Positions 12,740-26,481 of a DNA stretch of 64,000 bases are shown one piece after another. The DNA is taken from the NCBI GenBank assembly GCA_000711775.1, contig ARYC01000248.1, positions 62,001 to 126,000 on the forward strand, read 5' to 3'. Origin of the DNA: Oxytricha trifallax. Lineage: Eukaryota > Ciliophora > Spirotrichea > Sporadotrichida > Oxytrichidae. Under the pieces are notes generated by a model. That model searched no databases, was not told the origin of the DNA, and was given only the letters and a program-made list of their open reading frames with translations. Both the position numbers and the translations under genes were made by a program. The stretch's first letter is position 1. The number at the start of each line of letters is the position of its first letter.

Positions 12740-13740
12740 AAAAAATATTTAAGAATTATCTTTGAGATTATCATTTTTATTCAATTCATAATTATATATA
12801 AAAAGCCACAATTTTATTAAAAGAAAACAAGTATTATGAAGATCCATTTAGCCACTTTTTTAATATACCGTATAATAGTTGATTTTTTACTTTTTAATAT
12901 AAATATTCTTTTGTGAAATAAAAGTTACTTTTCCCAAAATACTATAATATATAGGTCCATGACAACTAGGTGTTACAGGATCAAATACATATTCATTAAC
13001 TTTTGTATTTTGTCTACTTTTTATCTGTATATTTAAAACTGCTGAATCAATTAAAATATAAAAGAATAATAATAATGATAATGTTTTTTTTATTTCTTAG
13101 TAAATAATTAGAATTATCAAGAAAAGCAAGTTAATTTGAGAAAGAATTATTGTAGATTAAAATTTTATCCTCTTAATAATTTCTATGATTAATTTAAAGA
13201 GTTATTAGTCCGTTAATTTGCGAGTTATTATAGAAAGTATTATTAATGATGTCTATTCTATGATTTTAATGATTAATAATAGTGATCAGAGATTTCATTT
13301 GAAGTTTTAATTTTTGAGTACCAAGAGAAGGGTAATTATCAGAACTTGGAAATTCATTTTTGAAAAGTTTAATTTGATTAAATACTAATAATTAATTTAT
13401 ATAAATAAGTTTAAGTCCAAGACTTGAATTAAAATATATAGTTAATGCATTTAAATAAAATCTCTAAACGTTGCGTAGTTATTGCTGAAGTTGCTATTCT
13501 TAAGAATTTAAAATTAATAATTTAAATAATGATTGGTCCCTTGAAATTGTTAAGATCAAGAACTGAACCTGTGAACTACATTCCATAATTTGGGTCTACA
13601 GCTATTACATCACTTGAAGGATCTTTCATAGATTCCATTCTTGTTACAGTCATCTTATCTATTATTAATTAGAAGCATGGAGGTAGGTTTAAAGTCTTAT
13701 CATCACTACACACCCCTGTAAATGGATTGAAACTAATATT
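12740..13740 (-). CDS. Beta-helix (pectin-lyase-like) protein gene segments
   Basis: The minus strand reads as coding in several linked blocks. From an acceptor-like ATTTACAG near 13722 it gives VCSDDKTLNLPPCFQ, MESMKDPSSDVIAVDPNYG and FTGSVLDLNNFKGPIII. At about 13130-13260 it gives IDIINNTFYNNSQINGLIT and ILIYNNSFSNQ. At about 12900-13070 it gives VNEYVFDPVTPSCHGPIYYS. The NNTF/NNSF signatures, each followed by hydrophobic strands, are those of right-handed beta-helix repeats, as in polymorphic outer-membrane-like proteins of ciliates. TAA gives glutamine throughout. A frame starting near 13360 (MNFQVLIITLLLVLKN) looks like a signal peptide but sits downstream of coding blocks, so it is probably chance. 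The MITE at 12322-12733 interrupts the gene. Confidence 0.6.
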
Positions 13741-15070
13741 ATAATAATGTTTTAAATCAGTATTAAGTTTTGAATAATAAACTATTTAAATTTATATTTA
13801 TAATCTAAATAATTAAATTAAACTTCCAAGTTATTTATCTTAAAATTCTATAAAATATATCAAATAAAAGTTACAATTCGTGCTTCTAATTTATTTCATA
13901 TTAAACATAAAAATCATTAATAATATTTATTTTTTGAAAAGACATATTATAAATATAACATTAAAAAATGTATTCATGTTACAATTATTATTAATGGTTT
14001 TGTATAAAGATACTCTAATAAATCTTGAGAAAAAGGGTAATTTTTTTCTTTAGAATAAGTCTATAAATAACATTTTAATACAAAAGCAAGAATAAAAATA
14101 GGAAATGTAAACATTTTTACAAATTTAATTTTGATTGGTTAATAAATTCATATCAAGGGGTTAACATACAGATGTAAATGATAAATAAGATTTATAAATG
14201 TCAGTTATGTATAGGTGCCAATATATAAGTATTATTTGGTAATAAAAGTAATTCTAATAGTTTTCATGATTAAATAGATTTAATTTTTTATAAAAAAGAA
14301 AAACTAAGAAATCAATGAAAATGTACTATTAGTGATAAATATAATTAATCTAATATGTCGTATTTTTTTAAATACAAAATTCTATTAACTTTAGTGTTAT
14401 TTAATTATAGAATTAAACAACTTTAGAATATTAAAAACAGTAAAAAACAATTCAGTAATTTAAGGGTTATATTATAGATTGTTTAATCTTTATTAAAACA
14501 GTTATACAATCTCAATTTGAGCATTTTAAAATTAACATATTCATCATACTTATAATATAATTAAATTTTTAAGCATTTTCATATGTCTTATTTAGACTTA
14601 GAGGTTTTTTATTTCTGATAATTTAAATATCATAGGCATGGATTTAATTTTGAAAATAATTTTACTGCATTTAAATTTTAGATTTTTTAAATAGAATAAT
14701 TAGAAATATATGCTAATTTTTAAATATTAAATGTTTTTAATGATTTTATATTGATTCAATCTCTTTATTAATATAACTTAATTTTGATAATTTAGCTGAA
14801 TCATAATTTTGTGTAGCAGGTTAAATTATTTAAAAATATATTAACACAATTAAATTAGAATTGTTATGACTTAAAAACGCTATTTTACTCAAAGACTTTT
14901 GTCATGATTAAAGCTCATTTAATCCTATAGAATTCATAATCTGATATTTTAGATTATTTATTTTTTTAGTAAGAATGGGATCTTGTTTTTTTCATGAAAG
15001 GGTAATAGATAACATTTATATTTATTTTAGATGTGCTGAGTAAAGTCAAGTATGATTATATTAACAAAAC
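13741..15070. other. AT-rich stretch, nothing supported
   Basis: No coding islands or repeats could be recognised on either strand. Composition is nearly all A and T with short homopolymer runs. Confidence 0.5.
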
Positions 15071-15336
15071 TAAAACCCCGATAGTCAATTAAGAATGAAG
15101 ATAGGGGATTAAGAATAATAAAATTAAAATTAAATTATAATTGGCTGAAATTAATTATATTTAGGCTAAAAACAAATATACGCTCCCTGATTGGTTTATT
15201 TTATAGAGACAATTATTCGAGCCAATGGTTTTAATAATTAGCCAATACTTTAATAATTTACGCCAATAAGAATTTATTCTTAATTTTATTATTCTTAATC
15301 CCCAATATACATTCTTAATTGACTAACGGAGTTTTA
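15071..15336. mobile_element. Family B hairpin MITE, copy 2
   Basis: The left end is TAAAACCCCGATAGTCAATT. The right end read inverted is TAAAACTCCGTTAGTCAATT. Inner arms contain the family blocks TTAAGAATGAAGATAGGGGA and TAAATTATAATTGGCTGAAA. The length and internal order match the copies at 6.5 and 56.0 kb. Confidence 0.85.
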
Positions 15337-17680
15337 TACAAATTTCATTTACTTATCTTTTTTAAGTCTTAAATATCACATTATTAGAATAAATAAATAG
15401 CTTTTCATTTGATATTATTATAGGAATATTATTTCCTTTCAAAAATATCTATAAATAAATATTAATCTGAGAATATGAATGATTTTTCTATCCTTAGAAT
15501 AAAAAAAGTTATACTCTACATGTATAATTTAAATAAAATTAAATTATTTTCATATATCTAATCTTTGATGTCATTATCTTATTCCTGCCTTTTAAAAAGT
15601 AAACGAAATTACTAGAAACATTTAATTATTTCATAGTGTATGCACTTTTGAAATCTCAAACAATTCTTATTAAGAACATTGTTATATAAAAAATTCAGTT
15701 TTAAAATAAAAATGCTAAATAGTAAAAAGTACTGATTTCTTTCAGTAGAAATACTTTTGAAAAAATATTCCAAGATAAGTTTCAATGTCATTTCAATGTA
15801 TTTATACTTTATCCATATTTAAAATTTGGAGGGATTTCAAAAATTAAATCTTGTCATTATGAAGTCTACTAATTGTTGATTATTAATGCTTATTTTTCAA
15901 AAATTTGACTAAAATAATATTTTCAGTAGCAGGAAAGACTAATCTATTTCTAGTAATTAATAAGCTAAAACTTATATTTGGGGTTTTATTTTTATCTTAA
16001 ATATAATTCAAATTCCATAGAAAAATTATTATTTTACTATAATAATTTTATTATTCAAAATAAAGATAATGCTTCCACATGAGTTTATATTTTCAAATTC
16101 TACATTTTTCATGTTGACATGCAATTTTATTTTCGAATATGATTTTAAATGATTTTAACAAATAAATTTATTACTAAAATATAATACACTAAATGATATT
16201 TTACATATAATACATGGTAAAAAAAATATTAATCATTATATTGAATCTAACAAATAAAAAAAGGTTTTTTTATATCAATTTTTACAAATAATTAAATGAG
16301 AATAAAACATAATTAAAAGATTCTATGAAATATTATATATAAATTAAATTGTTAGAATCAAATAATTTTTAGTTTAAAATATCTACATATTTTCATTTAA
16401 ATATCTCTTTTTTTCAGATCTATTGAGGAGTAGTTTTTTTGGTGTGTGTTCACCTAATGCCTTAAAGTTAAATCTCTCTAAAATATAAAATTTTTATATC
16501 CTTTTTTTACAATAATTTTAAGTTCATAGGAATACCTACATTGAAGCCTTTCTTATTAAATTTTCTTGAATTTTTTAATTCAAATATATTTATATGATAC
16601 TGTAATTTATAAATGTATTTACTAAAACATTTTATCTATTAAAGTATATCAATTCGCCTATTAATCTATTAGTGACAAATAAATCATAAAAGTAACTTTA
16701 TATTCAATTTTATTATTAAAATATTTATATATTATTACATACCCTCCATAGTCGTTCAATTCAATAAAGCTATTGAACTCATAAATAAAATTTTTAAAAG
16801 TCACGTTCTAAATTAAAGATTAGATTTATTAAAACATTTGAAAGTTTTAAGTAGATAATAATAATGATATTAATAAGAATAATAATAATACTGTGTTAAT
16901 GTATTTGACGTTGGAAATTAATTAAAAAATAAGGAATCTTAATTTAGTTTATTCAAAATCTTAAAATATTATAAATTTTCAGTGTAAGCAACTTAAATTT
17001 TGAAAATAAAATAATATAAATATGCCTAAATGGTTTATATATTTTCCTTTAATTTTGATAGAGATCTTTAAAAAAGTATACAATTAGTAATAATGTTTAC
17101 CTTGATATTACTTTTTTAATTTTTTTTATCCTGAATTTTTGATTGAATATGTTTAAATAAACCTGTAAAGTAAATTTTATTTCAAGAATCATAAATAAGC
17201 TCAAAATAAATCGTAAATTTTAATATAATTTTATTATTTATCGATTGTTTTGAATAGTTAATTTATTAAGCATGACAGTTTATATTATAAATTATTTTTA
17301 CGATTCTTTTAAATTTCATCTATAATAATAGCTAAGAAAAACGTTCTTAAATGCCCATAGTTTTTGGAGAGAAATTTGAATAGATGTCTTTGTTTCTCGA
17401 AAATCTACTGAAAAAGAATGCATTACTATCCTTCATATGAATATAAATTTTACTTTATGATTTAAAATTTAACTATTATTAATTATAATTGATTATACTT
17501 CAGGAGAAAAATAAATTAAAAATACTATGTGCAAAGATATTTTATACTTTATTATTGTAAAATAGAATCTAATGAATTTCTTTCTAAGGTGTAATACCTT
17601 TTAATGAATTTAGCTGTTATTCATTATTAATTTAAAACGCCTTTCAATTAAATTTTAATCTATTTCATATTTATTAGATA
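15337..17680. other. AT-rich stretch with short beta-helix remnants
   Basis: Two short islands stand out. On the minus strand at about 16735-16790 the sequence reads FNSFIELNDYGGYVIIYK. On the plus strand at about 16415-16460 a glycine- and valine-rich run follows an acceptor-like TTTTTTTCAG. Both look like single turns of the beta-helix family, but neither is long enough to assign to a gene. The rest is featureless. Confidence 0.35.
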
Positions 17681-17684
17681 ATAC

Positions 17685-20600
17685 TTTACAACTGGAGGGT
17701 GCCTATATATCTCGCTCCTATTAATATTTTAAATTTTTAGTAATTTTGTCAAATTATTTTTATTTTTCAAAGATCTTAAATAATAAAAGAATTATTATAA
17801 ATTCACAATCTCAGAATCATTTATTTGAAGATGTAATCATAATAGTCAAATGTTACTTTTTTGGTAATTTCTTAATCGAAGAATTATTTTTAAAGAATAT
17901 AGGTATTAGAAATTATAAATATAAATATATTTTTTTAAAAAAAAGGTAATTAGCTGTGAAAAATAAAAATGAATAAAAGCACAATTTACATAAAAACATT
18001 CAAAGTTCATGTTAAATAAATGGTTAATTTTGACTATTCATTGATAAAAATCTAATAACAACTATTTTTTTGTATTATTATTTTTGCTTAGATTTAAACA
18101 ATTATTTAAAATGAACTCAACTATAAATTAAATAGGAGAGGAGTTTAAACAACCATCCTTTACCTCTAATTAAATTGAAATATATCATTTAATAAAGATT
18201 GATAAATTTATCCAAAATAGAGTATATCATTGAAGATTATTAATACAACAATATCTAACTACTTGTCTATAAGATCATAAGACCCAAATAGTTAAATTTA
18301 GAGCCAAGATGTATTAAATAATTTTTACCTTAATTATATTATGCATATAATAACATGATTTTTCTAACAGGAATTGAAGTTTATTTTTCACTAGAAAATA
18401 ACTCAACAATTTAACTAATTGAATTAGATAACGGCAGTGTTTTAGATATTAGCTCAGTTAAGTCATAAATATCAATAATCAACTAATGCATTATTAAAGA
18501 TATGAGTTCTTTAGATTCAAATGGTACTTTCATAGCTCTTAATAATAATAATATTAAATTTTAACTGGAAAATTCAATAAAAATCTAAATTTATAAGTAT
18601 ATTAAATTGTTGGGAGATATAGCCGAAAGAAAATTATGAAATATGAGTTTAGTCTGATAAAGAATTAAATATAAATTCATTTAGATATAGGTGTTGTAGC
18701 TTATCGCAACAAAAAAGCGAGGTTCCCTTTAATTTAACTGGGTAGAATAATTATTTGAAAAAATCAAAAGACATCAGTTAACATTTTTCTCACCTTATGC
18801 AATATATAGTACAATTGATAGTAAAATTTATACAATTTGTTATATCTATAAAACAACTATCTTAAAGTTAAAGTCTACACATAATTACTATCATATTATA
18901 ATTTTTTTATTATTTTGAGTTATTTGATTTTTTTCTTTATAAAATCTACTCCACATTTAATGATACGAAATTAATTATATTTATTTATTAATTATAATAA
19001 GATCAACAAATAATTTAGCCATTTAGTGCGAGTTACTATACTTTAAATAAATGGAATAGTTTGGTTAATTTTAAGAAACTCAAAAAAATTAATAGTTGTG
19101 TAGAAGAGTACATAAATTTCTAAGGGGTTTTGGTGTTATATTTTAATATCAACTATAAAATAGAAAAAAACTTAAGCTTATAATTTAATACAGAACCTCC
19201 GTTCAATTTAACTTATATAAACTGTTTGCTCTTGATTTAAAAAACTCTAAAAAGTAATTATATAGCTTTTTTTCATTAATTCCGTGTCAGGAGAAATAAA
19301 AATTGATTAACTAGCTTTGAATAATTTACAAGGAGGCTCTGGTGGCTTAATCTACATAAGATAATCTTTTATTTTATATCTAGAATAAAATAATATGAAA
19401 AATTTCACATTATAATAAAAAATAGAACCATCATAAAAATAATATAAACCATAAATCTTATTTAATCATTAGATTTAAAATTAATTGTCGATTTTCGATT
19501 TGAAATCTTTAATTTATTCTAATTAGTTATGAGATATAATTATTCTATTTTAGTTAATATCATTTTTCACATAAAAAATTAACATCAGGAATTCTTGTAA
19601 ACTAAATTTTTAATATATGATGTATTAATAGTAATGAAACATCTTATTATATTTATTTTCTGAGAAAAATAGCAAGCAATAAGTAAAATCATTAAATAAA
19701 ATAATAATATGGGCTTCAAGTATATTAAATTTTAGAAATAGTAATAAGCAATATACTAAAAATAATAATATATTTTAAGCATATTTTTTAATAAAACTTT
19801 AACTCTCATTCTAATATATTAAAGCTTATTTATAATTAAATTGACATCTATCATATTTAATTTATATTAAAAATAACAAAATAAAATATTTTTTTGAAAT
19901 ATTTAAAATAAATATTTTTTAAACAATCTGCTCAATCATAATTTTACACTTAAGAGCAGTAACATCTCAATATAGATATTTCACATTCAAACCTCTTAAT
20001 TAACAATAATCTAAGTACAAAAAACGGATAATTAATATACAGCGAAGCTCCAAGTATTATTTTGACTCTGCTCAACAATCATTAAAAATTATATTAGAAT
20101 TCATTACTTTTAAATAAAGTAGTAATTTGTTAATAGCATTTAGTGTCAAGAAAATTAAGTTGATGAAACAAATTCTATTGAAACTCGATTATTATAAAGT
20201 GAAACAGAATATAGAGGAAATTTTATACATATTTATAAGGAAAATAACATCATAAATTCACATCAAAATAGATTTAGTAACTGTTATAATGGAGGAGAGC
20301 AAGGATCTATATTCTTTTTGAATATTATTAAGAAAGTAATAAAATGAAAAGTTATAGACTTTTTCTTAATTTATTTTATTCATTAAAAGTAAAATTATTA
20401 TGATAAGTTAAATAAAAATTAATATCACAATTCTTTTTTTAATCAATTATTTATATATTGAATAACACAGTATTTAATGAAAGTGAGTCAAATTACACAA
20501 ATATTAGATCATAAAATGGAGGTATTCTGTTTTCTGAGAATTCAATAATAAATATTACTCAAAATTAGTATAATATGATCAACGGATCGTTTGGCACTAT

Positions 20601-23150
20601 CAGTTATTTGAAGCAAAATTCTCATAAAATACTATAATATGTATATTATTACCCTATTTGTTTTATAAAAATCGTTCTATATATTATGAAACAATTCTTC
20701 AATCACATTCACTAATATATCACTAGAAAACTTAAATACGGAATAGTAAGGAGGATTAGTTTATGCTGATTCTTAATAATAAAATGGCATTCCTTATATC
20801 CCACAAAACATTACACTAAAGGGTGATATAATTTTACAGAATATAATGGAAATAGATTAATTTTTAAATATTAGATTAACTTATGCTTATTCATAAAAGA
20901 AAATTAAAGATAATCCTACAATTTATCTTTAAAATTAACTAAATTCTTATTCTATAATATTACAGTGTCAGGAGCAGGAGGAGTAATTTACATTGATGGT
21001 TAAGATATTTTTATTAATTGACTAAATTTAAAAATTAATTATAAAATGATATATTCAGTTTGCTAGTTTGAAGCACAAATAATTGTATGAAATTTTCTCT
21101 ATTACCCTTCCCTTTAATTATACCAATTATAATTATTTAAGTAATTTTATTCATATAATTTTAAATTATTTATAGGTAATGATAAAATGATATTAGTCTT
21201 ATGACTTCAGAAGCAAATATAACAGCAACAAATTTACAATCTTTAAACTCATCAGCTTTTATTTATGCTAATACCACTTAGAATATAACATTCAATTATC
21301 TCCAAATTCATTTATTAATTAATTGATATTTGCAATTATATTTAATGGTTAACTCAAATAATTGTAAAAATTGATGGTGTTGTGTGCAGTAATGGAGGGT
21401 GCGTTTTAGAGGCACCTGCTTCTAAATTTAACAAAGTATATTCTATTAATATTGTAATTTATCAATGTTACGAACAGTATGATCAATTGCAGAATTATTT
21501 AATATAGTGTATAATAATAATAGTAAAATGCATAAAATAAATTTAAATATACATATATTGCATTAATGAAAGTTATAATTAAGACCCAAATTATGAATAT
21601 TCTGATTACACTTTGTCTTATGCTTATTCAAGTAGTGATTAAAGTTCATTTAGAGGTTCTGCCTTATACTTACATTAAATATTTAATAACTATATTTTAG
21701 TAAATTTACTTCCTTTTTATTATTTTTATCTTTATCATATCCAATAAATATTTCATTTATATTACAGAATTCGGAAATATACTCAGCTTTTAATCACATT
21801 TATTTTTGTAATATAAAAAAAAGTTAAAAATATTTATTGATAATTTAATCAGTTTTCAAATTGTACAATTGCATTTTAAGGAGGTATTTTCTAAATTAAA
21901 GACTCAAATTTGACAGATGTAAACTCAACTTATATGTAAAATTCCGCTTTTAAAGGTGGTGCAATTTTCGCTTTTGAGAGCAATAATAAATTATTTATTA
22001 TTTTATAAGTAATTAATTTCAAAACAATTTAATCATGTTTTTTGCATTTGTTATTAGATTTTTAAATTTTTGCTATAAATTATGTTTGCGATGTTTAAAT
22101 TTGTGCATGAATATTATATTTCATGATTATATATTTATAGACAAATATAAGATATTAAATTAAAGTTCCTTTGCTTTTATTTAAGGGGAGATAAAAAACT
22201 TATTTTCTTTGCATAAATCATTTGTCAATTAATATTAAAATATTCTAAATTTATTCTAAGTTTTTTATAGATAGTTTTTAGTTAATAAGCATAAAATTTA
22301 AAAATATAATTGAGATTATTAGTTTTATATAATTGCTTTTTATATTAAATTAAGAGGGAAATTTGTAAATTTGAAAGTAATAAAATAAAGTATTTAACTT
22401 TGCATAATTAGCTTTAATATAACTATTTATTTATGAAATAATAAATAATTCTTGTATTAGTCTTAAACTTTATTTCATTTCATAATATTTAACATTTATA
22501 TAATATAATTGATAATATTTCAGTATATCAGATTAATTGTTTAAAATTAAATTTATTTTATTCTTGAATCTTATTAATCAACACTTTTTTTAACAAAATA
22601 TATTATATTTTTTATTAAATGTCACTCTACATAATGCGTCTTTTGATACTCATTTTGCATATCATGGAGGTTCAATATTCATTCTAGAGAGTGGTCTCAT
22701 AACTTTCCACAATTTATTTGTAAATGTTTCTTTTTCATACAAAAATGGTGCATTCCTATGCCTTGAAACGATTGAAGTTGATTATAATAATAAAATGTAT
22801 TTAAATAAGAATGATATATATATATATGGTTCATAAGAAAATTGTTAGAATTTGTACAATTTAAATGCTTCTAAAAATAATAAAATAAATTTGATTTTAA
22901 TTAGTTGAAAATTGAGTACTGGTAAGATCCATACATTAGTAAAAACTTCAGCGTTGTGTAGTTTTTGGGGAATACTCAAATTAAATACATTTTCGCTATA
23001 TATAAGGGAGGAGTACTATATGGTAATAATCCTCATGCTCATGTCTATTTCAATGATACAGGGTCTATATCTAATTCAGTAACAAATAACACTTAAATTA
23101 ATGAATATTTAAAATTAATATTCATAAATTAACCGCAAATAGTGATTTAA
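17685..23150 (+). CDS. Beta-helix (pectin-lyase-like) surface-protein gene, many segments
   Basis: A series of plus-strand coding islands shares one repeat style, hydrophobic strands followed by GG turns. Examples are TTGGCLYIS (17695), EVYFSLENNSTIQLIELDNG (18375), NNLQGGSGGLIYIRQ (19320), SNCYNGGEQGSIFFL (20275), RSQNGGILFSENSIINI (20500), NTEQQGGLVYADSQ (20730), VSGAGGVIYIDGQ (20965), NSAFKGGAIFAFES (21940), FAYHGGSIFILESGLITFHN (22650) and IYKGGVLYGNNPHAHVYFND (22995). TAA/TAG are glutamine. Islands are 80-300 bases long, separated by very AT-rich DNA, and several begin after AG acceptors. This fits a multi-exon gene, or a germline gene with removed segments. No membrane part follows here, in contrast to the gene at 27.5-40 kb. 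Family MITE A3 cuts in right after the last island. Confidence 0.65.
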
Positions 23151-23164
23151 ATAAATTTCAAATT

Positions 23165-23584
23165 TTGTAGAAATACATTTTTAATTGGAAAAATAATTTA
23201 AAATAAATGAATTATAAATCAAAATCGTGGCAGTTAAAGTTGACCAATTTAAACGATCTAGGGCTCACTCGATAGAGAATTCAAAAGTTAGCTGGACTTT
23301 ATTATTGGCGGTAGAATTTTATCGCATCCCTGGAGCGAGATAACTCGACATTTAATTAAACTCATCTAAATTCATTAAATTATAACCTCTACATAAAAGT
23401 GTAAGATTATCTCGCTCCAGGGATGCGATAAAATTAGTACCGCCAATAATAAAGTCCAGCTAACTTTGAATTCTCTATCGAGTGAGCCTAGATCGTTTAA
23501 ATTGGTCAACTTTAACTGCCACGATTTTGATTTATAATTCATTTATTTTAAATTATTTTTCCAATTTATAATGTATTTCTACAA
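23165..23584. mobile_element. Family A hairpin MITE, copy 3
   Basis: The left end is TTGTAGAAATACATTTTTAA and the right end is ATAATGTATTTCTACAA. The arms carry GTGGCAGTTAAAGTTGACCA, TTGGCGGTAGAATTTTATCG and CCCTGGAGCGAGATAAC and their complements around a loop near 23350-23405. The stem is almost perfect. It follows the last plus-strand beta-helix island closely, and another beta-helix island appears at 24.34 kb. Confidence 0.9.
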
Positions 23585-24335
23585 TTATATTATTTTTAAT
23601 TAATATATTTAAATACTTTTATAAATAACATAAGTTAAATTTAAAATGATCTAATTGAAACCAAGCTGCACATATTTTATTATTAAAAAAATAAAAACTT
23701 TTTCATATCATATAAATCCTATTTATATAAAAATTTCCTTATCTTAATCGTATTCTTAATAATTTATAATTTCTATCAAAGAATTAAGAAATATCTAAAT
23801 AATATTAAAAGTTATATTAAATATATCACCTATATTTTATTTATATTATCTTCGAATATTTTTTTATTATAAAATTAAATACTTTGGCTTTGGCTTATTA
23901 TTAATTTTATCTTATAAAGTATCATTTTATCTCCAGAAATGATGCTGTGTAGATAATTACTAAAAGATTTATTTATAATTATTTGAAAAAAGATAAATAA
24001 TAATTTTCTTTCATTATTTAGTTAAAATTATAATAATTTTATCCTTATTCTTATAAGCTCCATTTAATAAAAATATGAGAATTTAACTCTTAGATTTATT
24101 TAAATATTTTACAACTAAATTGTAAAGATTTAGTGAATAAAATTAGTTATAAATTAAACAATGGACACAATTTTTATAAAAATATATTTAAATAATTAAA
24201 CTAGCAATAAATATAAAAATATATTATTTCTCTCAATTTATTTTTTCATGTAATTATTTACTAATAAAATGGAAAATAGAATAGATATTAAAAATAAGAA
24301 TATTTTATAATATTTTTTTATCTTTAAATCCTTAG
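23585..24335. other. AT-rich stretch between MITE A3 and a beta-helix island
   Basis: No coding blocks or repeats were recognised on either strand. Confidence 0.5.
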
Positions 24336-24337
24336 AT

Positions 24338-24475
24338 TACTGGAGGATAGACATTGGCTTTAGGATCTGTATTATAGGAGGTATTTACAAATACCAATAC
24401 TTTGCTATCAGAGAAATAAAAGAATATCGTAAATTCATTTTTATGAGTAATATATTATCTGGAAAAGTGATTTCG
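24338..24475 (+). CDS. Beta-helix gene island
   Basis: The plus strand reads ITGGQTLALGSVLQEVFTNT and then NTLLSEKQKNIV before a TGA. The GG turn and strand pattern match the islands upstream of MITE A3, so this is probably a further segment of the same gene. The next open stretch belongs to a gene on the opposite strand, so the plus-strand gene seems to end or break here without a membrane region. Confidence 0.45.
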
Positions 24476-24594
24476 TAAAATGTAAATAAAAATCAATATA
24501 AATTTTAGAATTATTCTGATATTATCATTATCTTTATTTAATATTAGTTTTCTACTTTTTTATGCTGTACCTCATGTTATCATTATAATCCTCT

Positions 24595-25835
24595 TCAAAA
24601 GATTTGCTTGTGTCCCTTATAATTTGAGTAATCAAAAATATTTATATTTCTGCTATAAATATAAATATAATTGTATTTTAAATTTTGAATAATAAATTGT
24701 ATAAATTTGATTTGTTGAAGTTTTTCCAGCATTTTAAGAAATATGTTAATTCTTGGTTATATCTGATCTTAAATTAATATGATAATTTTTATGAGACTTT
24801 GTGAGACCAATTTCCTTCTTGTTGACATTAAACCTTCTCTCTTGCTTAAGTCACTTCTGTTATCACTTGATTCATTTTGCTCGTTAATTTGAGATCCATC
24901 ATCCATTTCATCTTCACTATTCATGAAATTATCCCTTCTCAAATGTTTATAAAATAATCTTATTAAAAAAATAAAAGAAATTTCTTAGAATTTGGTTTGA
25001 TGCTGTATTTTTCGGATTTTAAGAATTTCTATTGCTTATAGTCAGATAATATTTATTTTTTCTATTGCTACTACATTATTGTCTTGTTGTTAGCAACTAA
25101 TTTATCTTTGGTTTGATTTAATTCAAATTATAAGATTTACAAATATATTAATGATTAAACTCTTCCTCATTATCATCAATATAAAGAATGCTTAAATATT
25201 TCAATTGTTTGAAAAATTTTTAAATAATTTATCAAAATCTTGGCTGCCTTAATTTTCATTTTGAAGTTTTCCAACTTTATTTTTATCTTATTGATCAATA
25301 AGGTATTTACTTGAAACTGCTTTATGACTCTTTTTCATTTTGACTTAAACAACTTCATTGCTCATTTTTTCACTCGATGCTTTACTTGATTATAAAAAAT
25401 ATTATAAAAAGATGAGGAATTGTTGTTTTTATTGTTGCTTGAAGACGAATGGTTTCGCTTTTTATACTGCTTTGTTTTCTTGTCATACTTCTTATAATTT
25501 CAATTGAATTATTTTGAAGTTATAATTTAATAAATTGAAATTTTTATATCAGAAGATGATGATTTTGAACTCTGTTTATTTTTAGAAATTTTAGAATTAT
25601 CCTCATTACTACTATGCTCTGATTAATCATGAAATTCTTCATTATACTCCCCTTTTTAACTATCTAAATGTTCTTAGTATTGCTCATTTACTCTGTCTCT
25701 CAGACTCTCCATGCTTTTGGGTATATTTTATTCATAGTAAGATATTTTATGTTTTTGAGCAAATGATCTCAACTCATCAATACTATTTAAATTGCCTTCA
25801 ATACCTGCCACTTTCAAAAGCAAATCTTCATTCAT
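24595..25835 (-). CDS. Hydrophilic serine/lysine/asparagine-rich hypothetical protein
   Basis: A start codon at 25833-25835 (minus strand) gives MNEDLLLKVAGIEGNLNSID, then ELRSFAQKHKISYYEQNIPK and an acidic, glutamine-rich region. Serine- and lysine-rich blocks follow, for example KRNHSSSSNNKNNNSSSFYN near 25410. The block NFMNSEDEMDDGSQINEQNE lies near 24920, followed by SDLSKREGLMSTRRKLV. The last frame runs open to TGA at 24595. TAA/TAG are glutamine. Frame changes near 25550 and 25390 and AT-rich gaps suggest introns. The N-terminal 40 residues look folded; the rest is low-complexity and probably disordered. No family was recognised. The gene is not like its surface-protein neighbours, with which it is convergent (plus-strand gene) and tandem (minus-strand gene). 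Confidence 0.55.
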
Positions 25836-26247
25836 ATTTTATAAATTTAAAATATAGCTAAAGAACACATCTTCTTTTTGGTAATATTATTAATTTAAAT
25901 ATATAATTAAATAGTTTAAACTAAGTGTTTTGATTTTTTCCTTATAAATGATTTTTTATTCATTTTGAATTAAAATTATTAGAAAAATAAGCTTATAAGA
26001 CAAAATAAATAATTGGAGCAAAAATTAAACATTATTAATGCTCAAATTAAAAATTTCTTTATGCACATCAAATCATAATAAAATAAGAAAATTACTGCTC
26101 AATCTTAATCTTTATTTTCTTATAGATTAAAAATAATAAAAGTGCATTATAATTAAATGCCATCTAAGACTTATTATTTTATAAAACTTAGATTCGCTTA
26201 ATGCTTTTAGAAAAAATGATGGAATAAAGGAATGAAAGAATGCTCGT

Positions 26248-26481
26248 TCATCTGATATTTTAAAAAATTTAGATATTTCTGAATTAAGAGTGAAATGATT
26301 ATATTTATTCAGATGCTTTTCTAATCTTTAAATTATAGACTGTGTAAGCTTTAATTTTCCAGAATTATATAGATTCAAAAGCCTTTGACTCATTAATATT
26401 AAGTGCTCTCTGTTTTCGAGATTTATTTGCTCGACTTCTTAGTAAAGTAATTCTTTCTCTAAAAGTTAACTATTTCGACAT
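26248..26481 (-). CDS. Small basic hypothetical protein, 77 residues
   Basis: The frame begins with ATG at 26479-26481, MSKQLTFRERITLLRSRANK, continues with SRKQRALNINESKAFESIQF and WKIKAYTVYNLKIRKASEQI, and ends at TGA 26248-26250. It uses TAA/TAG as glutamine at several positions, so it would be missed with the standard code. It is rich in arginine and lysine with an amphipathic character. It could be a complete small protein or the first exon of a longer gene. No family was recognised. It lies about 0.4 kb upstream of, and in the same direction as, the serine-rich gene. Confidence 0.5.
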